From assembly GCF_029626035.1 (NCBI RefSeq), contig NZ_JARUBE010000003.1, positions 4,712,001 to 4,776,000 on the forward strand: a DNA stretch of 64,000 bases, in the 5' to 3' direction. Below, piece after piece: positions 1 through 8,499 of the stretch. The notes under the pieces are model-generated. The model did not search any database. It was not told where the DNA came from and saw only the letters and a program-made list of their open reading frames with translations. Within the stretch, counting starts at the first letter, position 1; each line of letters begins with the position of its first letter. This DNA is from Micromonospora sp. WMMD980. Its GTDB lineage: Bacteria > Actinomycetota > Actinomycetes > Mycobacteriales > Micromonosporaceae. Both the position numbers and the translations under genes were made by a program.

Positions 1-250
1 CTGACAACGCAGGCCAACAGGCATGAATCCTCGGCTCGACAGCACCAGCCGCCACCGGCCACCCGCTGACTGACGACCGACGCTGGCGCGCGTCACCGTT
101 CTGACAAAGCCGCCTTGACCTGCGCGTTGACACGACAGGAGACGAAGGGCACGGGACAAGGCCGCGAGGGACACGACATCGGCCGAGGGGTCTGACAACG
201 GGGACCCAGCCGGTCTCACAGCGTCTAACAGCGCCCCGCGGGCAGCACGG
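1..250. repeat. Left flank of the Tn7-like element with repeated CTGACA motifs
   Basis: No convincing gene is present. The hexamer CTGACA occurs at 1, 101 and 192 in the same orientation, and the mirror form TGTCAG opens the transposon end at 251. The same hexamer recurs on the far side of the element at 5431, 5516, 5620 and 5697. Such density is far above chance and suggests repeated transposase-binding or terminal sequences, perhaps from nested older insertions. Confidence 0.5.
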
Positions 251-335
251 TGTCAGATCGCGACAGGTGTCCGTTGCCAGCGAAGTTGAACTCCTTGCCA
301 TCGAATCTGGTTCGGATGGATTTTCTGCCACTACA
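251..335 (+). repeat. Left end and putative TnsB-binding sites
   Basis: The end begins TGTCAG. It then carries two direct copies of a TTGCCAkCGAA motif, at about 275-285 and 296-306. A matching but inverted arrangement is found at 5343-5436. Known Tn7-type elements carry several TnsB sites at each end, so these are the natural candidates for transposase binding. Confidence 0.6.
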
Positions 336-368
336 GTTGGCCCACCCCGGTGATCGAGTCTGGAGTGG

Positions 369-1133
369 ATGGTGGGATTGGCTCGGTCTGTGGCGGTGGA
401 GCCCGGCCAGCAGGAGGTGGTGCTGGAGTTCGTCGGTGCCGCCGGGCGGCAGCGTGAGCCGTTGCTGGCGTGCCGGGCGATGGCGTTCGAGGACGTTGAG
501 CCGGTGCGGCGTTTCCGCTGGTCGAGGGGTCGGCGGGATTTCGCCGGGTGGTGGTGGTCGGCCACGACGGGCCGGCACGTGGGCTACGAGTCCTGGCTCG
601 AACGTGACCATGTGATGTTGCTGGACTTCGACCAGGAGGTGGTGGGTGTCGCGTCGCAGCCGTTCTGGTTGCACTGGTCGGACGGGACGCGGTCGCGTCG
701 GCACGCGCCCGACTACTTCGCGCGGAGCGTGGACGGGACCGGCGTGGTGATCGATGTGCGGCCGGACGAGCGAGTCGCACCTGCTGACGAAGAGGCGTTC
801 GCCGTGACGGCGTGGGCTTGCGCGCAGGTGGGGTGGGAGTTCCGCCGGGTTGGGGTGCTACCTGGTGTGTTGCTGAGTAACGTGCGGTGGTTGTCGCGGT
901 ATCGGCATCCCCGGTGCGGCCAGGACATCGATCTGGCGGACCGGTTGGGTGAGGTGTGTCAGCGGCCGAGGCCGTTGTTCGAGGCCGCCGCGGAGGTCGG
1001 TGACCGGCTCGCGGTGCTGCCGGTGCTGTTCCACCTGCTGTGGTGGCGGGTGCTTCGGGTTGATCTGGAGATCGAGTTGTTGCATCCGGGCAGCCTGGTG
1101 AGCGTCGCCGCCCAGGGCGGGGCCCTGCGGTGA
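369..1133 (+). CDS. tnsA-like: TnsA-like transposon endonuclease subunit
   Basis: At 254 residues this fits the TnsA-like heteromeric transposase endonuclease family, which cuts the 5' strands at transposon ends while the DDE partner cuts the 3' strands. The restriction-endonuclease-like core is visible as YESWLERD (about residues 78-85), HAPDYF (about 116-121) and VVIDVRPDER (about 129-138). The last motif has Arg where classical PD-(D/E)xK nucleases have Lys. I believe many actinobacterial members share this, but I cannot verify it. The start at 369 has a GGAG five bases upstream. The stop overlaps the tnsB-like start by 4 bp (GTGA). Confidence 0.82.
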   Translation: MVGLARSVAVEPGQQEVVLEFVGAAGRQREPLLACRAMAFEDVEPVRRFRWSRGRRDFAGWWWSATTGRHVGYESWLERDHVMLLDFDQEVVGVASQPFWLHWSDGTRSRRHAPDYFARSVDGTGVVIDVRPDERVAPADEEAFAVTAWACAQVGWEFRRVGVLPGVLLSNVRWLSRYRHPRCGQDIDLADRLGEVCQRPRPLFEAAAEVGDRLAVLPVLFHLLWWRVLRVDLEIELLHPGSLVSVAAQGGALR

Positions 1134-3175
1134 CCGGGCGGGGAAGGTTGGGGCCTGGTGATCGGGTCCGGGTCGACGGGGCGGTGTTGACGGTGGTCGG
1201 TGTCGCGGGGCCGGCGGTCCGGCTGGCCGATGCGATGGGCGTGGTCAGCACGGTGCCGTTGGCGGTGTTGCAGGCGTCACCGGGTTTCGCCGTGGTCGGC
1301 GCGGGAGCGCCGGCGGTGGTGCCGGCGGCTGGCCAGTTGGAGGATGTCCCGGCTGCCGTGCTCGAGCAGGCGCTCTGGTGGGAGCAGCACATTCTGGAAG
1401 TGCTGCATGGCCGCCGTCGTGACGGTGACGTCGGCGAGGGGCCGCGTCCGGAGTATGACCCGGTGGTGCAGTCGCTGGCCCGCAGGGAGCGGGCGAAGGT
1501 GGCCGAGCTGAACGCCGCTGGTTGCCCGGCGGCGATTAGTACGGTGCGTCGGTATCGGCTGCGTTATCAGGCGCAGGGGTTGTTCGGGCTGGTTGATCAG
1601 CGGGCGGCGCGGCGCACGCCGGTGTTCGGGCGGGTGGACGAGGCGGTGGTGGAAGCGATGCGCGCGGCGATCGCCGAGACCACGGACGCGTCCTCACGCA
1701 CGGCCGGTTTCGTGCTCTGGCGCACCGAGCAGCTGCTCGCCGCCCGCGGTGATGCGGTGGTGGTGCCGTCGCAGCGCACGCTCTACCGGCTGTTCGACAA
1801 GCTCGCCGCGGGCAAGCACGTGACCGGGGCTGCGCGCACCCGCCGGTCGTTGGCCAACCGCCCGGACGGGCCGTTCGGGCAGGTGACGGTTTCCGCACCG
1901 GGTGAGCTGATGCAGATCGACTCGACCCCACTGGACGTGCTGGTCCTGCTCGATGACGGGGTGGTCGGCCGGGTGGAGCTGACCGGCATGATCGATGTCG
2001 CGACCCGCACGGTCACCGCCGCGGTGTTGCGTCCGACGACGAAGGCGGTGGACGCGTCGGTGCTGCTGGCGCGCACGGTGACGCCCGAGCCGATGCGTCC
2101 GGGGTGGGTCGACGCGCTGCGGATGTCCCGTTCGGTGCTGCCGCACCAGCGGCTGCTGAGCATCGATGAGCGGCTGGAACACGCCGCTGCCCGTCCGGTG
2201 ATCGTTCCGGAGACGATCGTGTGTGATCACGGCAAGGTGTTCGTGTCGCACAACTTCCGGGCGTCCTGCCGGTTCCTGGGGATCAACTTCCAGCCGGCGC
2301 ATAAGGCAACGCCGACCGACAAACCCCACATCGAGCGGATGCTGGCGTCGGTCGCGACCGGGTTCACGCAGTTCGTCGCCGGTTACACGGGCGCGAACGC
2401 CGAACGTCGCGGACGCAAGGTCGAGGACGGACCGTTGTGGTCGCTGCTTGAGCTGCAGGAACTACTCGACGAGTGGATCGTCGCGGCATGGCAGAACCGG
2501 CCGCATGACGGCCTGCGGGATCCGGTCAGCCCGGGGCGGGCGTTCACCCCGAACGAGAAGTACGCGGCGCTGATCGAAGCGGCCGGCTACGTCCCGGTGG
2601 CGCTGTCCGGCGCCGACTACATCGAGCTGCTACCGGCCCGCTGGCAGGCGATCAACGCCTACGGCATCCGAATCAACTACCGCACCTACGACGCCGAGGC
2701 GCTCAACCCGCTGCGCGGGCAGCCCTCCGGGGTGACGGCCAAGAACGACCGGTGGGAGATTCACTACGACCCTTACGACGTGTCCCGGGTCTGGGTGCGT
2801 GACCCGGCCGGCGGCTGGATCCGGGCGGGCTGGAAACACCTGGACAGGGTCATCAGTCCGTTCGGGGAACTCGCCTGGGACCACGTCCGCAAGGGCCTGC
2901 CGGAGGCCACCGAGGCCGAGCTCGCCGACGCGGTCAACGCCCTGCTGCAACGCGCGCATCGCGGACCGCCTGAGTCTTCCGCTGCTGCCGCGCCCTCGCG
3001 GCGAGACAGGCGGGTCGTCGCCCGCACCCGCGCCGCGACCCCTGCCGTCCCTCTGCCGTCGCCGCCCTTCGACGGCGCTCAGGACGAGGCGGACGGCGAG
3101 GACACCGGCCCGATCGCCCCGGTGATCCCGCTGGGAGTGTTCGACGCTCACGAGGAAGCGAAGAAACGCTGGTGA
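1130..3175 (+). CDS. tnsB-like: TnsB-like DDE transposase
   Basis: This 681-residue protein belongs to the Mu/TnsB/TniA class of rve-fold transposases. An N-terminal helix-turn-helix region (about residues 115-160) should bind the ends. The catalytic core shows Asp in MQIDSTPLD (about 264), Asp in VCDHGKVF (about 366) and Glu in HIERMLASV (about 402). A Mu-type C-terminal beta-barrel follows, and then a basic tail that probably contacts the ATPase. Translation starts at the GTG overlapping the tnsA-like stop, and the end overlaps the next gene by 4 bp, implying coupled synthesis. Confidence 0.92.
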   Translation: MTGRGRLGPGDRVRVDGAVLTVVGVAGPAVRLADAMGVVSTVPLAVLQASPGFAVVGAGAPAVVPAAGQLEDVPAAVLEQALWWEQHILEVLHGRRRDGDVGEGPRPEYDPVVQSLARRERAKVAELNAAGCPAAISTVRRYRLRYQAQGLFGLVDQRAARRTPVFGRVDEAVVEAMRAAIAETTDASSRTAGFVLWRTEQLLAARGDAVVVPSQRTLYRLFDKLAAGKHVTGAARTRRSLANRPDGPFGQVTVSAPGELMQIDSTPLDVLVLLDDGVVGRVELTGMIDVATRTVTAAVLRPTTKAVDASVLLARTVTPEPMRPGWVDALRMSRSVLPHQRLLSIDERLEHAAARPVIVPETIVCDHGKVFVSHNFRASCRFLGINFQPAHKATPTDKPHIERMLASVATGFTQFVAGYTGANAERRGRKVEDGPLWSLLELQELLDEWIVAAWQNRPHDGLRDPVSPGRAFTPNEKYAALIEAAGYVPVALSGADYIELLPARWQAINAYGIRINYRTYDAEALNPLRGQPSGVTAKNDRWEIHYDPYDVSRVWVRDPAGGWIRAGWKHLDRVISPFGELAWDHVRKGLPEATEAELADAVNALLQRAHRGPPESSAAAAPSRRDRRVVARTRAATPAVPLPSPPFDGAQDEADGEDTGPIAPVIPLGVFDAHEEAKKRW

Positions 3176-4227
3176 CCGCCCGGCCCCAAAACTCCGACGA
3201 CGGCACGCACCGGCAGCTGACCACCCTGGCCGGCTGGCGGGCGTTCGTGCAGGAGGCCCCGGTCGCGTCGAAGTTGCTCCCTGAGCGGGACTGGAACCAG
3301 CTGTCCGACCACGATCGCCTGACTTACGACGAGCGGCGCCTGAACTATCACGCCTACCTGCTGGTGGTGGCCACACCCACGATCCGGCAGGTCATCACCG
3401 AGGGACGCCGCCTTACCTACCTCAACCGCAACGCCCACTCCGGCCGCAGCGGACTGATCCTGTCCGGGGCCGCCCGCACCGGCAAGACCACCGCCCTGAC
3501 GCAACTGGGCAAAACCCTCGACGTCATCCACCGGGGACGCCGCCCTGAATCCGCCGGTGACATTCCGACCGTCTACATCACCGTCCCACCGGCCGCGACG
3601 GCGAAGATGATCGCGATCGAGTTCGCCCGGTTCCTCGGCCTGCCCACGGCCCCACGAGCGAACATCACCGACATCATCGAGGCCGTCTGCGGGGTCTGCA
3701 TCGACGCGCGCACCGCTCTGATGGCCGTCGACGAGATACACAACCTCGCCCTGGCCACCCGCACCGGCGCCGAGGCCTCCGACATGCTCAAGTACTTCTC
3801 CGAACGCATCCCCGCCACATTCGTCTACGCCGGCATCGACGTCGAACGCGCCGGTCTGCTGGCCGGCACCCGCGGCGAGCAGATCGCCGGACGCTTCAGC
3901 ATGATCCGCACCGAGGCGTTCGCACCCGGCGAGCACTGGACCGGGCTCATCGCCGTCCTGGAAGACAGCCTCCGCCTGCACCGCCACCACCCCGACACCC
4001 TCACCGGCCTGGGCGACTACCTGCACCAACGCACAAGCGGCATGATCGGCAGCCTGCTGAGGCTCATCCGCGGCGCCGCGGTCCAAGCCGTCCTCGACGG
4101 CACCGAACGCATCACCCGCCGCAGCCTGGACTCCATCCAGATCGACATCGCCGCGCAGACCGCCGCCAGCAGGGCCACCCGCAGACCCCGCCAGCCCGCG
4201 AGCAGGCAAACCGCCCCGATCCCATGA
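3172..4227 (+). CDS. tnsC-like: TnsC-like AAA ATPase
   Basis: This 351-residue AAA+ protein has a Walker A motif, GAARTGKTT (about residues 99-107), and a Walker B motif, LMAVDEIHNL (about 182-191). A C-terminal helical region with an arginine-rich tail follows. In Tn7-type systems the TnsC/TniB ATPase forms filaments on DNA and bridges the target selector to the transposase. The GTG start overlaps the upstream stop by 4 bp and the stop overlaps the tniQ-like start by 4 bp. Confidence 0.9.
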   Translation: MTARPQNSDDGTHRQLTTLAGWRAFVQEAPVASKLLPERDWNQLSDHDRLTYDERRLNYHAYLLVVATPTIRQVITEGRRLTYLNRNAHSGRSGLILSGAARTGKTTALTQLGKTLDVIHRGRRPESAGDIPTVYITVPPAATAKMIAIEFARFLGLPTAPRANITDIIEAVCGVCIDARTALMAVDEIHNLALATRTGAEASDMLKYFSERIPATFVYAGIDVERAGLLAGTRGEQIAGRFSMIRTEAFAPGEHWTGLIAVLEDSLRLHRHHPDTLTGLGDYLHQRTSGMIGSLLRLIRGAAVQAVLDGTERITRRSLDSIQIDIAAQTAASRATRRPRQPASRQTAPIP

Positions 4228-5258
4228 GCCGCGACACCACGCCCGACCGTCCGCAGCGGCTACCCCGGCACGTTGCGCTGAGCCCAGGGGAAAGCCCAGA
4301 GTCGTTCCTGCGGCGTCTAGCCACCGCCAACCACCTGCGCCCCAGCTACCTGCGCACCTATCTCAGTTCCACGCCGGGAACCGTTGGTGGTCTCCAGGTC
4401 TCACGCCTGGCGGCCGTGACAGGCCGCACGACCGACGAGCTCACCCGGGTGATGCCCGCCCTCCGACCGGCAGCGCCCGGCCCCCCACTGCGCACACCGC
4501 GGCCAACCGACGCGACGCCCGTCACGCGGGAACCCCACGATCCGGCGGGCCTGCCCTCGGCCCTGCGCCGCGCAGCCGGCGCAGACGAAACCGTCAACCG
4601 ACTGAGCAGGCAATTCGCGGTCCCGCGACGCACGATCATCCGAGCGCTAACGAACCAGACCGGGCCCCGCCACCACAACCGCAGCCCATGGAACAACCCC
4701 GTGCTGAACCACGTCGCCGGCCACCTCGACCACCTCATCGCCCAGAACCCGACGGCGACGATCTGGTCGATCTGGCAGCAGCTGCAAGCCGAGCAGGCCC
4801 TGACGGTCTCCTACTGGACCGTCCGCAACTACGTCAACCGCGCCCGCGCTGACCCCGCCGACACCGCATCCGCCCAATTCCTACTCAGCAGAGCCGAACT
4901 GTTCACCGCGATTCGCGCACACGCAGCCGGCCACGACCTCATCACCGCACTGGCCAGCCAGTTCCTCACCGACCCCGCAGTCGTCGAGCAAGCCCTCACC
5001 GGCCGGGCACCGGAACCAGCCACACCAAAAGCGCAGAGCACCTACAGCAACCCCATCCTGGATCGGCTCCGCCCCCACATCGACCAGATGATCACCACCG
5101 AACCAGACATCACGATCGTGTCCATCTGGCAGCGCCTCGTCGACGACCACCACGCCGAGACCTCGTATCACACCGTCCGTGACTACGTCTCCCGCGAACA
5201 CCGCCAGCACTCCATCGGCAGCCGAACCCGTCAACGACCGAACCCGAACGCTCCCTAA
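4224..5258 (+). CDS. tniQ-like: TniQ-like target-selection protein
   Basis: The N-terminus (SPGESPESFLRRLA, about residues 19-32) matches the opening of TniQ/TnsD proteins. The protein has no cysteines, so the usual TniQ zinc-binding motif is absent. The C-terminal half contains two similar helix-turn-helix-like repeats, SIWQQLQ...SYWTVRNYVN and SIWQRLV...SYHTVRDYVS, about 120 residues apart. These look like a duplicated DNA-binding module. TniQ recruits TnsC to a target site; the target of this protein cannot be read from the sequence. Confidence 0.75.
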   Translation: MSRDTTPDRPQRLPRHVALSPGESPESFLRRLATANHLRPSYLRTYLSSTPGTVGGLQVSRLAAVTGRTTDELTRVMPALRPAAPGPPLRTPRPTDATPVTREPHDPAGLPSALRRAAGADETVNRLSRQFAVPRRTIIRALTNQTGPRHHNRSPWNNPVLNHVAGHLDHLIAQNPTATIWSIWQQLQAEQALTVSYWTVRNYVNRARADPADTASAQFLLSRAELFTAIRAHAAGHDLITALASQFLTDPAVVEQALTGRAPEPATPKAQSTYSNPILDRLRPHIDQMITTEPDITIVSIWQRLVDDHHAETSYHTVRDYVSREHRQHSIGSRTRQRPNPNAP

Positions 5259-5342
5259 CCCGGTCGCAGCGCGACGGCCAACACCACGATCAGGTTCAGA
5301 TTCGGTGGCACAGATCTCAAGCCCGACGGCCACATCTGAGCA

Positions 5343-5436
5343 CGCGAACCAACTTCTTTGCCATCGAAGATGAACCGTCCCTGGTCACGACGACCAACAC
5401 GGTTCAACTTCGCTGTCAACGGACAACAGGCTGACA
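5343..5436 (-). repeat. Right end of the Tn7-like element
   Basis: Read on the minus strand from 5436, this end begins TGTCAG and then carries the block TGTCCGTTGACAG plus CGAAGTTGAA, mirroring the left end. A second TTTGCCATCGAA motif lies at 5356-5367. The block position relative to TGTCAG differs by 6 bases from the left end. Confidence 0.6.
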
Positions 5437-5926
5437 CTGCAGCCGAATGCCATCGTCAGCCCTGCGCGCCGCGGTGGCGCGCCGTCTGACGGCGTTCGTC
5501 CGGCGTGGGGAAGGTCTGACACGGCCGCCGCCTCCGATGACAATCCAGCACCGGTGTCCTCCGTGACGCCGCCGCCGTCAGGACAGACGCCGCCGCCGTC
5601 CGGGACATCGGACGGCGATCTGACAAGACCGGCCAGCGCCTCCGTGTCATCGATGCAAGTCGCTGTCATGGTCGAGGTGGTCGTGACCGTGCGTGTCTGA
5701 CAGCCGGGGGCGGCCGATCGCTCTGACGATCTCACGACGCCGACCCCGGCCCGGTCGAGCCGGCGACAGCCGGATCATCCCGCGTTCCCGAGGCCAGCCG
5801 AGCGGACAGGAATCGGTTGTCAGACATTCGTGAGATCCCCGTGAGATCGCTAGGTGTTCGCCACAGCTCACAAACACCGGTTTGAGGGTGTCAGCGCACC
5901 ACAGCGCGGCGCGGAGCCGACACCAC
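5437..5926. repeat. Noncoding stretch with CTGACA repeats
   Basis: No supported gene. CTGACA occurs at 5516, 5620 and 5697, and the inverted TGTCAG at 5818. Two copies of a GACGCCGCCGCCGTC block lie about 22 bp apart near 5563-5600. The stretch resembles the left flank of the Tn7-like element and may be relic transposon-end sequence. Confidence 0.4.
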
Positions 5927-6853
5927 ATGAGCGAGCACACGCCGCAGCACCACAACCCGCAGCACGATCCCACCGTCGACACCGGCCTCCTGGCCGGGGT
6001 CGACCCGACACCGACCGACCTGGTCGCCGGCGACCCGCCGGTCCCGCTCACCGTCTGGCGCACCGCCCGCACCCCAGGCGACGCCGGCCGCAGCATCGGC
6101 ACCCGACTGGCCGACCGCCTCATCGCCGCCTACAGCCGCCCCGGCGAGGCGGTCGTCGACCTCACCACCGACCACGCCCTCATCCAGGCCTGCACGGCCG
6201 GGGCGCGCCGTCACCACCCGGCGTGGTTCACCGACGCGTCCAGCCTGATCATCGGCCCGGCCACTGCGGTCCCGCCCGCCGGCACCACCGGCGGCGCGGA
6301 ACCGGGCGAGGAGGACGACCTGCCCGAGATGGGCGCCTGGTTCGGTGACGATCTCACCGACCCGCAGCTGCACCCACCAGCCGACTCGGTGGCCGACCTG
6401 CCACCCGGCGGCTCCCTGCAGGCAGCGACCAGTCTCGTGGTCGCCTGCTGGCCCCTGCACGAGAGCGTCGCCGCGAACCGAGTGCGGCTGGCGTGGCTGC
6501 TGACCGGCTGCGCCGCGTTGCTGCAACCGGGCGGCTGCCTGATCCTCGTCGTCACCGTCCCGGCCGGCACCACCGCCGGCCCGGAGGACTTCTCCGGCGT
6601 GGTCCAGGCCGCCGCCGACGTCGGACTGGGCTACCTGCAGCACCTCGTCGCCGTCACCGCCGACACCGACGGGGACGCGTTCGTCTACCACGTCACCGAC
6701 GAGGAACTGCTCACCCTCACCACCGCCATCAACCAGCGCTGGCAGGTGGCGCACCTACGAGTCCACGCGGACCTGATGGTCTTCAGCCAGGCCCAGAGCC
6801 AGCGCCACGCCCCGCGACAGGGCGGGCGCGAGGGCGGTGGTCGCCGTGGCTAA
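5927..6853 (+). CDS. Methyltransferase-like protein without catalytic motifs
   Basis: The roughly 308-residue protein has the layout of a SAM-dependent methyltransferase. However, the position expected for the SAM-binding motif reads VVDLTTDHA and the position expected for the catalytic (N/D/S)PPY motif reads ACWPL. I infer an inactive structural partner for the active methylase that starts inside its 3' end (17-bp overlap). The start is placed at the ATG at 5927 (MSEHTPQ), because the longer reading enters noncoding repeats. The family assignment is inferred from fold-like pattern and context. Confidence 0.55.
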   Translation: MSEHTPQHHNPQHDPTVDTGLLAGVDPTPTDLVAGDPPVPLTVWRTARTPGDAGRSIGTRLADRLIAAYSRPGEAVVDLTTDHALIQACTAGARRHHPAWFTDASSLIIGPATAVPPAGTTGGAEPGEEDDLPEMGAWFGDDLTDPQLHPPADSVADLPPGGSLQAATSLVVACWPLHESVAANRVRLAWLLTGCAALLQPGGCLILVVTVPAGTTAGPEDFSGVVQAAADVGLGYLQHLVAVTADTDGDAFVYHVTDEELLTLTTAINQRWQVAHLRVHADLMVFSQAQSQRHAPRQGGREGGGRRG

Positions 6854-7838
6854 GCACCGCGCGGACTCTGTGGCGCCCGAACCCGACGAGCCGACCACCG
6901 CCAGCGGCGCCGCCGACAGGGCCGCCGGAGGACGCCACCGCGCCGCTCCGCCCGAGCGGCTGTCGGTGTGGGCGACCGCGCAGGCAACCGGCCCGGTCCA
7001 GCGCCGCGGCCGGTACGTGCGCGAATCGGTGCAGCACCCGGCACGGATGCTCCCGGCGATCGCCGCGCACGCCGTTACCGCCTACACCGCGCCCGGGGAC
7101 CTGGTGCTCGACCCGATGTGCGGGATCGGCACCACCCTGGTCGAGGCGATCCACGCCGGCCGGGACGCGATCGGGGTGGAGTACGAGTCCCGCTGGTCCG
7201 ACATCGCCGACGCCAACATCAAGCACGCCCACACCCAGGGCGCGACCGGCCGGGCCGGTGTCATCCGCGGCGACGCCACCAGCATCCTGTCGTTGGTGCC
7301 GGCGGCCCTGACAGGGCAGGTCGCCCTCGTGGTGACCTCGCCGCCGTACGGGCCGACCGTGCACGGCTTGGTCCGGCCCGGCGCCGACGGGGTGGCGAAG
7401 TTCGACAACGCCTACAACGACGGCACCGACCGCGGGAACCTCGCCTACCGCGACCTCACCGGGCTCGCTGACGGGTTCGCCCAGATCCTCGCCGGCTGCC
7501 ACACCCTCCTGCGCCCCGGTGGCGTCGTCGTCGTGACCGCCCGACCGTGGCGCAAGCACGGCGAACTGGTCGACCTGCCGTCGGCCGTCATCGGCGCCGG
7601 CATCCGGGCGGGCCTCACCCCCGTCGACCGGTGCGTGGCGCTGCTCGCCGCCGTCCGCGACGGCGGTCTCGTCGCGCGGCCGTCGTTCTTCCAATTGCAG
7701 GCGGTCCGTAAGGCGCGGGCCGCCGGCACTCCCATGCACCTGATCGCCCACGAGGACGTCCTCGTGTTCATCAAGAGCCAGACCGACTCGGGTTCAGGAA
7801 GCCTGGGGGGCACCCTCGGGGGAGGGGTGGTCGCGTGA
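6837..7838 (+). CDS. DNA methyltransferase (amino-methylating, TRM11-like fold)
   Basis: The protein carries the SAM-binding motif LDPMCGIGTTLVEA (about residues 90-103) and the catalytic motif TSPPYGP (about 167-173), which mark an N6-adenine or N4-cytosine DNA methyltransferase. There is no restriction endonuclease next to it, so it is an orphan methylase or part of a two-subunit enzyme with the preceding gene. The GTG start at 6837 overlaps that gene; GTG at 6846 is an alternative. Such pairs are familiar in actinomycete integrative elements, which fits the nearby tRNA gene, but no integrase is present here. Confidence 0.8.
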   Translation: MVAVAKHRADSVAPEPDEPTTASGAADRAAGGRHRAAPPERLSVWATAQATGPVQRRGRYVRESVQHPARMLPAIAAHAVTAYTAPGDLVLDPMCGIGTTLVEAIHAGRDAIGVEYESRWSDIADANIKHAHTQGATGRAGVIRGDATSILSLVPAALTGQVALVVTSPPYGPTVHGLVRPGADGVAKFDNAYNDGTDRGNLAYRDLTGLADGFAQILAGCHTLLRPGGVVVVTARPWRKHGELVDLPSAVIGAGIRAGLTPVDRCVALLAAVRDGGLVARPSFFQLQAVRKARAAGTPMHLIAHEDVLVFIKSQTDSGSGSLGGTLGGGVVA

Positions 7839-8100
7839 GTGCGCCTGCCCACCGCCACCCGAGCCGCGCGGCGGGAGTGCACAGCTGCTGCCTTCTGCGG
7901 TTGGCCGCGCGCGGTGAGACTCCTCCAGCGGATGCCAACCCGGGTGAACCGGTGCCAACGCGGGTCAACGCGGCCGACCGGCGGTCGCAAACCGGGGTTC
8001 GTGTGCTCGGCGTGTGCTCCTGGGCTGCGACAACGGCGGTCCGGGGAACGCGGGTGAACGTGGGCCACTCCCTGCCACCCCAGGTGAACCCCCAGGTCGC

Positions 8101-8106
8101 TAGACT
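8101..8106 (+). promoter_or_regulatory. Candidate -10 box of the tRNA-Arg gene
   Basis: TAGACT lies 10 bases upstream of the tRNA 5' end, at the usual -10 position. The same hexamer and flank are kept in the partial copy near 52.64 kb. No clear -35 box is visible. Confidence 0.4.
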
Positions 8107-8116
8107 AGGCCCTCGC

Positions 8117-8189
8117 GCCCCCGTAGCTCAGGGGATAGAGCATCGGTTTCCTAAACCGTGTGTCGCAGGTTCGAATCCTGCCGGGGGCA
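8117..8189 (+). tRNA. tRNA-Arg (anticodon CCU)
   Basis: The 73-nt sequence folds as a cloverleaf. The acceptor arms GCCCCCG and CGGGGGC pair, the D stem is GCTC/GAGC, and the T stem is GCAGG/CCTGC with a TTCGAAT loop. The anticodon loop TTCCTAA gives CCU, which reads AGG. The outermost anticodon-stem pair is a T-T mismatch. The CCA end is not encoded (the gene is followed by ACG). A partial inverted copy of its 5' half lies at 52591-52628. Confidence 0.93.
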
Positions 8190-8262
8190 CGTCACAGAAC
8201 TGCAACAGCGGAACGTGGTTGATCGACACCTGATCGTGAAGGCCACCTTCGCGCTCTAGTAA

Positions 8263-8308
8263 CTACGTGAGGATGCCCCGGCCGATCGGCCGGGGCATCC
8301 TCACGTAG
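8263..8308. terminator. 46-bp perfect palindrome, likely terminator
   Basis: Two 23-base arms are exact reverse complements with no loop, running from CTACGTGAGGATGCC to GGCATCCTCACGTAG. It lies about 75 bp after the tRNA gene. There is no U-run, but actinobacterial terminators often lack one. It could equally be a protein-binding site. Confidence 0.55.
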
Positions 8309-8499
8309 TGGCGCGGTCGTTCTCGTGAGCCGTACAGGTTGGGGCTTCGGATTGCTCAGAGCCAGCCGTCGTCGGTGGAGGTAGCCGGGTTGGTGGCGTG
8401 TGCCAGAGCGCACGCGCAGAGCCCCCCTCCCTGTCACGCTGATGTGAGACAGCCCGTCTACCAGGGGATACTCTTCCTGGACGGTCCTGAGGAGAGATC

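Larger units (their letters stand above)
251..5436 (+). mobile_element. Compact Tn7-like transposon (tnsA-tnsB-tnsC-tniQ)
   Basis: Four overlapping plus-strand genes encode the full Tn7-type core: endonuclease, DDE transposase, AAA regulator and TniQ target factor. They lie between ends that begin with TGTCAG and share a 23-base block, TGTCCGTTG(C/A)CAG followed by CGAAGTTGAA, read inward from each side. The block sits 11 bases from TGTCAG on the left and 5 bases on the right. No cargo gene is present between the ends. The bases immediately outside, CACGG on the left and CTGCA on the right, do not form the 5-bp duplication expected of Tn7. Either the true ends lie further out or the flanks have changed. 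Confidence 0.8.

Noticed and set aside
331..1392. A 353-codon minus-strand frame opposite the tnsA-like gene
   Set aside because: Low-complexity Thr/Pro/Arg composition, antisense to a recognisable gene with clear motifs.
7835..8233. A 132-codon frame overlapping the methylase end and the tRNA gene
   Set aside because: It reads through the tRNA (the VAQGIEHRF...GSNPAGGT peptide is the familiar translation of tRNA sequence) and has no support.
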